NCBI GenBank assembly: GCA_016783985.1
Contig: JADHVM010000020.1
Location: 1-15,073, forward strand
Direction: 5' to 3'
Source of the DNA: Actinomycetota bacterium
Lineage (GTDB): Bacteria; Actinomycetota; Humimicrobiia; Humimicrobiales; Humimicrobiaceae
DNA length: 15,073 bases
In this document: positions 7,957-14,541 of the stretch, in pieces
How the letters are laid out: each line of letters opens with the position of its first letter
How positions within the stretch are numbered: position 1 is the stretch's first letter
The notes under the pieces: generated by a model
What the model saw: the letters and a program-made list of their open reading frames with translations, nothing else
Database searches by the model: none
Told to the model about the DNA's origin: nothing
Position numbers and translations under genes: made by a program

Positions 7957-9024
7957 CTATGAAAACAAACCGTTAAATATCAAACCTTCTCTTTCATCAA
8001 ATCCAAATACAACATTCATATTTTGAACAGCTTGCCCAGCAGCTCCCTTCAACAAATTATCTATAGCCGAAAATATTTTTAAAGTATCAGTTCTTTTATC
8101 AAAATATATACCGATTTGACATATATTCGTACCAATCACATCTTTCAATTGAGGTATCTTTTTACCCTGAAATTGAACAAAAAAAGAATCCTTATAAAAT
8201 TCCTCATATGCCTTATATGCTTTTTCTACTTCATCTGCTAAATTATCTTTATGTTCTAATTTACAGTAAATAGAAGTAAAAATCCCTCTGTTTATAGGAA
8301 GTAGATGGGGCGTAAAACATACTTTCATTTTTTTTCCTGCAATTTTTGAAACCTCCTGTTCTATTTCCCCAATATGCCTATGTGCTTCTACAGCATATGC
8401 AAAAAAATTATTATCCACATTACAGAATAGATAATCCATTTCTAATTTTCTGCCTGCACCTGAAACTCCAGATTTGGCATCAACATTTATACTTTCAATA
8501 TCAAAATTACTGCTTGCAAGAACAGGAGCAAGACTAAGTATTACAGAAGTTGGATAACAGCCAGGGTTGGCAATATACTTGCATTTTTTTATCTTTTGTT
8601 TATTAATTTCAGTAATACCATAAACAAAATCAGGAAGCATTCCTTTTAATATATGTTCTGATCCATACCACATGTGAAAATCATCAGGGTCATTTATTCT
8701 AAAATCAGAACCAATATCAATTATTACACCATCATATTTTAATAAATTTTCTTTTATGTATTGCATAGATTTTAAAGGCGGAAGACATAAAAATACTACA
8801 TTAATATCCTTTAACTCATCTTTGCCAGCCTCTTCTGTAAAAGTTAATATATCGCTTGTATGATCTGTATATGATGAAAAAGCTTCACTCACCCTAACAT
8901 CTTTATACTTCCTTGATGTAACAATTTTTACCTTAGTATATTTATGTAAGTTAAGTATCTTAATTAATTCAATACCTGTAAATCCTGACCCACCAATAAC
9001 AACTGCTTTTATCTTTTCTTTCAT
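7957..9024 (-). CDS. argC: N-acetyl-gamma-glutamyl-phosphate reductase
   Basis: ArgC reduces N-acetylglutamyl 5-phosphate to the semialdehyde with NADPH. The 355-residue product has the N-terminal Rossmann motif GGSGFTG (residues 11-17), the catalytic cysteine in NPGCYPTS (Cys156), the SGVSGAGR loop (185-192) and the conserved HRH segment (215-217). Length is normal for the family. The ATG at 9024 has a purine-rich ribosome binding site (GAGAGAAGA) about eight bases upstream. It is the first gene of the arg operon. A promoter with a perfect -10 box is found about 80 bases upstream of the start codon, overlapped by possible ArgR operator dyads, so it is the natural control point for the whole operon. 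Confidence 0.97.
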   Translation of the reverse strand: MKEKIKAVVIGGSGFTGIELIKILNLHKYTKVKIVTSRKYKDVRVSEAFSSYTDHTSDILTFTEEAGKDELKDINVVFLCLPPLKSMQYIKENLLKYDGVIIDIGSDFRINDPDDFHMWYGSEHILKGMLPDFVYGITEINKQKIKKCKYIANPGCYPTSVILSLAPVLASSNFDIESINVDAKSGVSGAGRKLEMDYLFCNVDNNFFAYAVEAHRHIGEIEQEVSKIAGKKMKVCFTPHLLPINRGIFTSIYCKLEHKDNLADEVEKAYKAYEEFYKDSFFVQFQGKKIPQLKDVIGTNICQIGIYFDKRTDTLKIFSAIDNLLKGAAGQAVQNMNVVFGFDEREGLIFNGLFS

Positions 9025-9097
9025 AATTAAATCTTCTCTCTAACTTTTTATAAATATAGCAACTTAAGTATTATTAAATATAATTTACTATTATAAA

Positions 9098-9110
9098 TGC
9101 ATATTATACA
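9098..9110. promoter_or_regulatory. Possible ArgR operator dyad over the argC -10 box
   Basis: TGCATATTATACA is a near-perfect dyad of TGYATA half-sites around one central base, and it covers the -10 box. A second, weaker half-site, TTGCATAATATTTATA (minus strand, 9131-9116), covers the -35 box. ARG boxes in Bacillus are TGAAT-WWWW-ATTCA, one base longer, so this is only a candidate; the placement over a promoter of arginine genes next to an argR gene is what supports it. Confidence 0.4.
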
Positions 9111-9131
9111 AAAAATATAAATATTATGCAA
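9103..9131 (-). promoter_or_regulatory. Predicted argC promoter
   Basis: On the minus strand, TTGCAT (9131-9126) is separated by exactly 17 bases from a perfect TATAAT (9108-9103). Transcription would start near 9096, leaving about 70 bases of untranslated leader before argC. The -35 box matches only the TTG of the consensus, so activity may rest on the -10 box. No other promoter of similar quality is seen between the bactofilin gene and argC. Confidence 0.65.
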
Positions 9132-9141
9132 GTTTTTAATT

Positions 9142-9177
9142 AAAAATCTTTATATATTAATAAAATTTAAGATTTTT
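9142..9177. repeat. AT-rich inverted repeat upstream of the argC promoter
   Basis: AAAAATCTT (9142-9150) and AAGATTTTT (9169-9177) are perfect nine-base arms around an 18-base AT-only spacer. It sits just upstream of the argC -35 box. In such AT-rich DNA this may arise by chance; it could also be a weak transcription end or an UP-element-like curved region. Confidence 0.35.
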
Positions 9178-9199
9178 TGCATTAAAAAATTTTTGTAAT

Positions 9200-9231
9200 G
9201 ATATTAGCTAATATCTATATTAGCTAATATC
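9200..9231. repeat. Tandem 16-bp palindrome forming a 32-nt perfect inverted repeat
   Basis: GATATTAGCTAATATC (9200-9215) is a perfect 16-bp palindrome. It is followed directly by a copy differing only in the first base (9216-9231). Together they make a 15-bp perfect inverted repeat (9200-9214 with 9217-9231) around two bases. A third partial copy, AGCTAATAC, follows at 9232-9240. It lies between the bactofilin stop codon and the argC promoter, about 70 bases upstream of the -35 box. It could be a protein-binding site or an RNA hairpin that ends the bactofilin transcript; on the minus strand an AAAAATTTTTT stretch follows after a few bases. Confidence 0.75.
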
Positions 9232-9279
9232 AGCTAATACTACTACATAAAACTGCTATTTTGCATTACAGCCAAATAT

Positions 9280-9307
9280 CCAGGACTATTCAACCAGGAC
9301 TATCCAA
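9280..9307. repeat. 14-bp direct tandem duplication downstream of the bactofilin gene
   Basis: CCAGGACTATTCAA (9280-9293) is followed at once by CCAGGACTATCCAA (9294-9307), with one mismatch. It lies 17 bases past the bactofilin stop codon. It is GC-richer than its surroundings. No function can be read from it. Confidence 0.7.
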
Positions 9308-9323
9308 TTTAGTTACAAACCAT

Positions 9324-9716
9324 CTAACTGTTTCTAGACTTTTTAATTTTTGTTACCCTGGAAACCTTCCCGTCAAAAACTCCGCCTTCTTTTATGATAA
9401 GTGAATCTGTCTTTATGCTTCCTCTAACGATTCCACTCTCCATTATCTCAACCTTGCCTGATGCCTTCATCTTCCCATCATATTCTCCTTCTATGCTAGC
9501 ATCGATTGTATCAATATCAGCATTTACAATACCGTCTTCCCTAATATTTATCTGCCCATCAACTTTTAACTTACCATTTACTTCACAGTCAATTTCAATA
9601 GATTCAGATATATCCATTTTACCCTCAAATTTTGCTGATTCCCCTTCAATTTTTAATAATTGCCTGGGGTTTTTCCCTTCAGAATATTGATTGTTTCTTG
9701 AATCTTCTCCAGCCAT
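9324..9716 (-). CDS. Bactofilin (polymer-forming cytoskeletal protein, DUF583)
   Basis: The 130-residue product is a bactofilin: a short disordered, charged N-terminus (about residues 1-20), a central run of short beta-strand repeats (about 22-118) rich in the pattern G-x-[hydrophobic]-x-[hydrophobic] with glycines at turns (for example GKLKVDG, GEYDGKMKASG, GGVFDGKV), and a basic C-terminal tail (KIKKSRNS). Family members form a right-handed beta-helix and polymerise without nucleotides; they scaffold cell-shape, envelope or chromosome-positioning functions. There is no signal peptide or membrane segment. The ATG at 9716 has an AAGGAT ribosome binding site about six bases upstream and a further AAGGAG before it. 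It follows pheT by 76 bases on the same strand, probably by read-through from the infC-pheT operon. Its specific partner is unknown. Confidence 0.9.
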   Translation of the reverse strand: MAGEDSRNNQYSEGKNPRQLLKIEGESAKFEGKMDISESIEIDCEVNGKLKVDGQINIREDGIVNADIDTIDASIEGEYDGKMKASGKVEIMESGIVRGSIKTDSLIIKEGGVFDGKVSRVTKIKKSRNS

Positions 9717-9792
9717 ATTTGATCCTTACTCCTTACATCTAATATAAACTATTTAATATTATAAATAAAAAAACAAAATTTTCCAAAGGATT

Positions 9793-12201
9793 TTAAAAAT
9801 CTCTTACCCTTGCATTATACTTCTTGCCTAAATTTTCTAAAATTCTTTGAACAATTATCTCAACTTCCACATCTTTTAAAGTTCTCTTATTGTCCCTGAA
9901 AACAAGTGAATATGCCAGGCTTTTTTTACCAGATTTAATTTGCTCTCCTCTATAAATATCAAATAAAGTTATTTTTCTCAATATTTCAGTTTCTGTATTC
10001 CTAATCTCTTCTTCTATCTCACTATTTTTTATATTCTCATCTACAACTATCGCAAGATCAATTTCAATAGAAGGGAAAACAGGTATGGATTTAAACTGTT
10101 TTTTAATTTTTATATTTTCTATAAATTTATCCAAATTTATTTCCAGATAATAAACATCCTGTTTAATATCCACCTCTTCTAATAAAATAGGGTGAACTTT
10201 TCCAATTATTCCCACACCTTCATTATTTAAAATAATATCTGCACTGATACTCGGATGAAAAAACTTATACTCCTTTTCCTTTATACCCAAAGAATTCAAA
10301 TTGTAATACTTGTTATATAAATATTCTAAAATACCCTTTAGGCTATAATAATTACAATTTTTCCCTTTTCCATACCAACTCTTAGCAGCCATTTTCCCTG
10401 TAAGCATTATACCAAGCGTATTTATTTCCAGTGGTAACTTTGATTTCAATTTTTTCTTAAAAACCTTTGATATTTCATATATACTGATATCTTTTATTTT
10501 ACGATTTATATTATCTTTTATATTCATGGTCATTGAAGGAAGAAGGGAAGATCTCAGATAAGCAAAATCCTCATTAATTGGATTTAATACCTTTACAGTA
10601 TTTTTATATGCATCTTCAAAATCTAATTTAAATTTCTTTTTCACTTCCTCACTTACAAAAGAATAATTTATAACTTCATATAGTCCAATATTACACAAAC
10701 CTGCTCTTATATCTCTTATAATTCTTTGGTAAAAACTATACTCTCCTTCTCTGAGAATAGAATTTGGAGGTTTAGAATTAAAATTATCATAACCGTAAAT
10801 TCTTGCTATCTCTTCTATTAAATCTATTTCTCGTTCTAAATCCTCAAATCTAAATGATGGAACAGTAGATTCTATTATATTTCCCTTTATCCTATTTTTT
10901 ATTTTTAAGCCTGTCAGTATATCCGAAATATTATCTTTTCCAATTTCTTTACCCAAGACTTTTTTTACTTCTCCCAACCTTAAATTAATCTTTCTTTGCC
11001 TCTTAATTTCTTTTGAACTGTCGTAAATACCTGTCCCAAAATCATGATTTGTTATCTTTTTCAATAAATATTCAAATCTTTTAATAGCAAAAACGGTCAT
11101 CGTTGGATCTAATTTTTTTTCAAACCTATTAGAAGCTTCTGTTCTAAGACCTATTTTTTTTGATGTTCTCATTATAGAAGGACCATTAAAATTTGCTGAT
11201 TCAAGTAAGATATTCTTTGTAGCCGTATTTATTTCAGTATCTTTTCCTCCCATTACTCCAGCAATAGCTATTGGGTTCTTTTCATCAACAATTAAAAGCA
11301 TTCCCTTTTCTAATTTCCTATTATTATCATCAATTGTTTTTATTTTCTCGCCATCTTCCGCCTCTCTAATTATTATTTTATTTGAATAAAGCAAGTCACT
11401 GTCAAAAGCATGAAGAGGCTGTCCGGTTTCTATCATTACGTAATTTGTCAAATCAACAATTAAATTTACAGGCCTGATATCACATAAATTAAGTCTGTTT
11501 CTTAACCACATCGGAGAATTATTATCAGGAATATTATAAAATACTTTTGCAGAATATCTTGGACATAAAGAATAATCTTTTACCAATATTTTTATATCAG
11601 AATTTATATTTATCTCTTTTAGCCAGTCATATTGTGGAACTATTAAATCTATCTTTTTTATTGCACTTATTTCCCGTGCAATTCCAATAATACTAAGACA
11701 ATCAGGCCTATTTGGAGTAATTTCCATTTCCATTGAGATATCATCCAGACCTGCTGATCTAGCAAAATCAGATCCTACCTTGTAATCTTTACTCAAAATC
11801 ATTATTCCTGAAGCATCTGAAGATACACCCAATTCCATCTCCGAGCATATCATCCCTTCAGAAAATACTCCTCTTATCTTGCTTTTTTTTATAACAATAT
11901 TGCCAATCTTTGCTCCTTCAAGAGCTGCTGCAACCTTGTCTTCCTTTTTAAAATTTTTTGCTCCACAAACAATATTTAATATCTTATTTCCTATATCTAC
12001 CTTACAAACAGACAGCTTATCTGCATCAGGATGAAGAGAGTATTCAATTACTTTTCCAACTACAATACCCTTATATTTTTCTCCAATATATTCTACTTTT
12101 TTAACTTCAGTGCCGCTCATTGTTAAGAGCTGTGCAATATTTTTAGCATCAATCTCATCTGTATCTAAAAATTCTTTAAGCCAATTAACAGTTACTTTCA
12201 C
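9793..12201 (-). CDS. pheT: Phenylalanyl-tRNA synthetase beta subunit
   Basis: PheT pairs with PheS in the alpha2-beta2 enzyme that charges tRNA-Phe; the beta chain binds the tRNA and edits mischarged Tyr-tRNA. Domains seen in order: a typical VNWLKEFLD start, an OB-fold tRNA-binding domain (about 43-150, KYKGIVVGKV then HPDADKL), the B3/4 editing region starting near TPNRPDCLS (162-170), B5, a catalytic-like core, and a C-terminal FDX-ACB anticodon-binding domain (about the last 95 residues, starting FPSIEIDLAIV). I place the start at GTG 12201, giving 802 residues: this puts VKVTVNWLKE at the N-terminus as in the family, with AAAGGA 11 bases upstream. Upstream TTG (12264) and ATG (12258) codons are in frame but would add non-family residues and overlap pheS. 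The GTG leaves a 28-base gap after pheS. Confidence 0.95.
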   Translation of the reverse strand: MKVTVNWLKEFLDTDEIDAKNIAQLLTMSGTEVKKVEYIGEKYKGIVVGKVIEYSLHPDADKLSVCKVDIGNKILNIVCGAKNFKKEDKVAAALEGAKIGNIVIKKSKIRGVFSEGMICSEMELGVSSDASGIMILSKDYKVGSDFARSAGLDDISMEMEITPNRPDCLSIIGIAREISAIKKIDLIVPQYDWLKEININSDIKILVKDYSLCPRYSAKVFYNIPDNNSPMWLRNRLNLCDIRPVNLIVDLTNYVMIETGQPLHAFDSDLLYSNKIIIREAEDGEKIKTIDDNNRKLEKGMLLIVDEKNPIAIAGVMGGKDTEINTATKNILLESANFNGPSIMRTSKKIGLRTEASNRFEKKLDPTMTVFAIKRFEYLLKKITNHDFGTGIYDSSKEIKRQRKINLRLGEVKKVLGKEIGKDNISDILTGLKIKNRIKGNIIESTVPSFRFEDLEREIDLIEEIARIYGYDNFNSKPPNSILREGEYSFYQRIIRDIRAGLCNIGLYEVINYSFVSEEVKKKFKLDFEDAYKNTVKVLNPINEDFAYLRSSLLPSMTMNIKDNINRKIKDISIYEISKVFKKKLKSKLPLEINTLGIMLTGKMAAKSWYGKGKNCNYYSLKGILEYLYNKYYNLNSLGIKEKEYKFFHPSISADIILNNEGVGIIGKVHPILLEEVDIKQDVYYLEINLDKFIENIKIKKQFKSIPVFPSIEIDLAIVVDENIKNSEIEEEIRNTETEILRKITLFDIYRGEQIKSGKKSLAYSLVFRDNKRTLKDVEVEIIVQRILENLGKKYNARVRDF

Positions 12202-12229
12202 TTCCTGTGAAATCCTTTCAGATAAAAAA

Positions 12230-13276
12230 TTAAAATTGACTGATAAACCGGATATCATTTTCAAAAAAAATCCTTAAATCATCTATTCCATATCTCAACA
12301 TACAAATTCTCTCAATTCCTACCCCAAAAGCAAATCCACTAACTTCTCCTGGGTTATAATTTACAAACTCATACAAATTTGGATCAACCATACCAGCTCC
12401 TAAAATTTCCAACCATCCTGATCTTGAACATACTCTGCATCCTGCTCCTTTGCATACACTACAGGAAACATCAACTTCAACACTTGGTTCTGTAAATGGA
12501 AAATAATGAGGTCTAAATCTAACTTTCCTTTCCTTCCCAAAAATTTTATGTATAAAAGCTTCCAGAGTCCATTTTAAATTTTCAAAATTAATATTCCTGT
12601 CAATTACTAATCCTTCAACTTGATTAAACATTGGTGTATGGGAAACATCATAATCTCTCCTGTATACCTTTCCGGGAACTATTATATAAACAGGAGGCTT
12701 ATTTTTTTCCATATATCTAATCTGCATTGGAGACGTATGAGTTCTTAGTAAAACATCTTCTGAAATAAAAAAAGTATCATGTAGTGATCTTGCAGGATGA
12801 TCTGCTGGGGTATTTAATGCTTCAAAGTTATAATAATCAGTTTCAACCTCCGGACCATCTGCAATATCAAAACCCATACCAATAAATATCTCTTCTATTT
12901 CTTCTATAACTTGTGTAATAATATTCTTTCTGCCTAAATTTATTTTTTCCCCTGGAAGAGTCAGATCAATCTTTTCTTTCCCTAAGTGCTTATCAAATTG
13001 AATTGCTTTAAAATATTTTTCTTTTTCTTTAATAATTTCTTCAATATTTTTTCTTATTATATTTGATTTCTTACCAACTATTGGCTTTATATTATTTGGC
13101 AGGCTTCCAATATTTTTTAATATATTTAAAATATAACTTTTTTTCCCAAGATATTTAGTTTTTATTTTTTCAAGTCCGTCTAAGGTACCAATACTATCAA
13201 TATCTTCTTTAAAACCATCAAACTCCAAATTTAACTTTTGTTCTACCTCATTTATTGATATCTTCTTTTCACCCAT
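12230..13276 (-). CDS. pheS: Phenylalanyl-tRNA synthetase alpha subunit
   Basis: PheS is the catalytic class II subunit that activates phenylalanine. The 348-residue protein has a helical, Lys/Glu-rich tRNA-binding N-terminal arm (about 1-92), motif 1 around GFDIADGPEVETDYYNF (135-151), motif 2 with PGKVYRRDYDVSHTPMFNQVEG (201-222) and motif 3 GFAFGVGIERI (314-324). The alanine of GFAFG that shapes the Phe pocket is conserved. A four-cysteine cluster CxxC-x4-CxxC (Cys272, 275, 280, 283) looks like a zinc knuckle; this insert occurs in many Firmicute and proteobacterial PheS proteins. The ATG at 13276 has no obvious Shine-Dalgarno. rplT ends 38 bases upstream and no T-box leader fits in that gap, so the gene probably depends on the infC operon transcript. 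Confidence 0.97.
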   Translation of the reverse strand: MGEKKISINEVEQKLNLEFDGFKEDIDSIGTLDGLEKIKTKYLGKKSYILNILKNIGSLPNNIKPIVGKKSNIIRKNIEEIIKEKEKYFKAIQFDKHLGKEKIDLTLPGEKINLGRKNIITQVIEEIEEIFIGMGFDIADGPEVETDYYNFEALNTPADHPARSLHDTFFISEDVLLRTHTSPMQIRYMEKNKPPVYIIVPGKVYRRDYDVSHTPMFNQVEGLVIDRNINFENLKWTLEAFIHKIFGKERKVRFRPHYFPFTEPSVEVDVSCSVCKGAGCRVCSRSGWLEILGAGMVDPNLYEFVNYNPGEVSGFAFGVGIERICMLRYGIDDLRIFFENDIRFISQF

Positions 13277-13314
13277 ATTTTTTTAAAATCTTTTATATAA
13301 AATAATGATAAAAA

Positions 13315-13674
13315 TCATGCAGAAACTGGCTTTTTTGCAACCTCTGTTAATTTTTGGAAAGCAGTTGGATCCTCCACTGCTATCTCTGATAACATTTTTC
13401 TATTTATTTCAACATTAGCTTTTTTCAGACCATTAATAAATTCATTATAAGAGATGCCATTCAGCCTTGCAGCTGCATTAATTCTTATAATCCATAATCT
13501 TCTGAAAGTCCTTTTCCTATTCTTTCTATCTATGTATGAATATTTTAAAGATTTTAATAATTGTTCCTTTGCAAGCCTATAACTTCTGTTCTTAGCGCCA
13601 TAATAGCCCTTTGCTTCCTTTAAAATTTTTTTATGCTTTCTTTTCTTTACAGTTCCTCTTTTTATTCTAGTCAT
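13315..13674 (-). CDS. rplT: 50S ribosomal protein L20
   Basis: L20 is an early-assembly 23S rRNA-binding protein and, in Firmicutes and enterics, the autoregulator of the infC-rpmI-rplT operon. The frame shows the family landmarks [51 protein letters not shown] and [15 protein letters not shown] place the start at ATG 13674, giving 119 residues, the normal length and the normal TRIKRG beginning. AAGGTG lies about nine bases upstream. A GTG four codons earlier (13686) is in frame but sits within that ribosome binding site, so it is unlikely. rpmI ends 19 bases upstream. The protein is very basic, as expected. The leader upstream of infC is the probable site where L20 would act (inference). 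Confidence 0.97.
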   Translation of the reverse strand: MTRIKRGTVKKRKHKKILKEAKGYYGAKNRSYRLAKEQLLKSLKYSYIDRKNRKRTFRRLWIIRINAAARLNGISYNEFINGLKKANVEINRKMLSEIAVEDPTAFQKLTEVAKKPVSA

Positions 13675-13693
13675 TTCATCTAACACCTTCTTT

Positions 13694-13888
13694 CTATTTT
13701 CTTAAAAGCTTTTTAACTTTTTTTCTGTCATGAGACGACACTTTTGTTACTTCACTTAATCTTCTTTTTCTGTTAGCACTTTTTTTGGTAAGTATATGAC
13801 CTTTATATGCTTTTACTCTAACAATCTTCCCCTTACCTGTGACTCTAAATCTTTTAGCTGCTCCTTTGTGAGTTTTAACCTTTGGCAT
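13694..13888 (-). CDS. rpmI: 50S ribosomal protein L35
   Basis: L35 is a small basic large-subunit protein. The sequence begins [20 protein letters not shown] and continues with [14 protein letters not shown], both diagnostic. I place the start at ATG 13888, giving 64 residues, the usual length and the usual MPKxKTHKG start. AAAGG is found ten bases upstream. Another ATG six codons earlier (13906) is in frame but would add a non-conserved KGCVI segment containing the ribosome binding site. The gene sits between infC (85 bases upstream) and rplT (19 bases downstream) in the conserved infC-rpmI-rplT order. Confidence 0.97.
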   Translation of the reverse strand: MPKVKTHKGAAKRFRVTGKGKIVRVKAYKGHILTKKSANRKRRLSEVTKVSSHDRKKVKKLLRK

Positions 13889-13973
13889 AATTACACAACC
13901 TTTCATATATATTTAAACCATTCTATCAGGCAAATAGTCTACTGAGTAAATAATCCCTTATGAAATATACAGA

Positions 13974-14480
13974 TTATAATGGACCTAATAGCATAATCAT
14001 ATTATATCCATCCAGCTTAGGTTTTTGTTCTATAATATATTTACACTCTAACTCATTGGTAATATCATCAAGCACATTCATGCCTAATTCCTTATGAACT
14101 ATTTCCCTTCCCCTAAACATGACAGTAATCTTTACTTTATTTCCACTTTTTAAAAATTTTTCTATATGTTTTCTCTTAGTATTCAAATCATTCTTATCTA
14201 TTTTAGGTCTTAATTTTATTTCTTTTACAATAATTTGCGATTGTTTTTTTCTCTTCTCCTTTTCGGAAATTTCTAACTGATACTTATACTTGCTATAATT
14301 TATAATTTTACATACAGGTGGACTCGCATTTGGTGCCACTTCAACTAAATCCAGCCTTTTATCATACGCCATAGAAATAGCTTCATCTGTATTTATTATT
14401 CCCATCTGGCTTCCATCATCAGAAATTAGTCTAACCTTTGGTGCCATAATCTGTCTATTTACTCGAATATTTTTAATAAT
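13974..14480 (-). CDS. infC: Translation initiation factor IF-3, with apparent ATT start codon
   Basis: IF3 binds the 30S subunit, blocks premature 50S joining and checks start codon-initiator tRNA pairing. The N-domain has RLDLVEVAPNASPPVCKI and NYSKYKYQ; the linker is Lys-rich; the C-domain has KEIKLRPKID, KVKITVMFRGREIVH and ends LLGPL. The first in-frame ATG (14447) would give only 157 residues and begin at APKVRLI. Eleven further in-frame codons upstream encode NIRVNRQI directly before it, matching the conserved RVNEQIxAPEVRLI start of the family. No ATG, GTG or TTG exists there, but ATT ATT at 14480-14475 lies six bases after a very strong AAGGAGGG. An AUU start is known for E. coli infC, where it underlies IF3 autoregulation. 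The ATT start gives 168 residues, normal for the family. The second ATT (14477) is an alternative. Confidence 0.93.
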   Translation of the reverse strand: MIKNIRVNRQIMAPKVRLISDDGSQMGIINTDEAISMAYDKRLDLVEVAPNASPPVCKIINYSKYKYQLEISEKEKRKKQSQIIVKEIKLRPKIDKNDLNTKRKHIEKFLKSGNKVKITVMFRGREIVHKELGMNVLDDITNELECKYIIEQKPKLDGYNMIMLLGPL

Positions 14481-14486
14481 AAATTT

Positions 14487-14494
14487 CCCTCCTT
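14487..14494 (-). promoter_or_regulatory. Strong Shine-Dalgarno that decides the infC ATT start
   Basis: AAGGAGGG lies six bases before ATT at 14480. It is the strongest ribosome binding site in the window, and it is 39 bases away from the first ATG, too far to serve it. This supports initiation at the ATT codon. Confidence 0.8.
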
Positions 14495-14508
14495 AAATAT
14501 TTTAATAT

Positions 14509-14541
14509 AAAAAAAATAGGTAGTATAAATCATCTACCTAT
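14509..14541 (-). terminator. Intrinsic terminator (attenuator) in the infC leader
   Basis: On the minus strand, ATAGGTAG (14541-14534) pairs perfectly with CTACCTAT (14523-14516) across a ten-base loop, followed by a run of seven further T residues (14515-14509). It lies only 15 bases before the infC Shine-Dalgarno and inside the transcript, so it should act as an attenuator and not as an end-of-operon terminator. Confidence 0.8.

Larger units (their letters stand above)
9025..9323. other. Intergenic regulatory region between the bactofilin gene and argC
   Basis: This is the longest gene-free stretch in the window. No ORF longer than about ten codons with a ribosome binding site was found in it. 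It contains, from high to low coordinates, the 14-bp duplication, the 32-nt palindromic repeat, the AT-rich inverted repeat, and the argC promoter with possible ArgR sites. TTTTGCATTA also occurs twice (9175-9184 and 9259-9268), flanking the palindrome. The stretch separates the translation operon from the arginine operon. Confidence 0.7.

Noticed and set aside
9200..9240. CRISPR array
   Set aside because: The repeats are adjacent palindromes without spacers, and no cas genes are in the window.
9717..9792. Terminator between pheT and the bactofilin gene
   Set aside because: There is a T-rich tract (GTTTTTTTATTT on the minus strand), but the preceding stem is only TCC/GGA with A-T flanks and a bulge; too weak to call.
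13277..13314. T-box leader for pheS
   Set aside because: The gap is only 38 bases, has no specifier stem, no T-box sequence and no terminator; pheST is probably read from the infC promoter.
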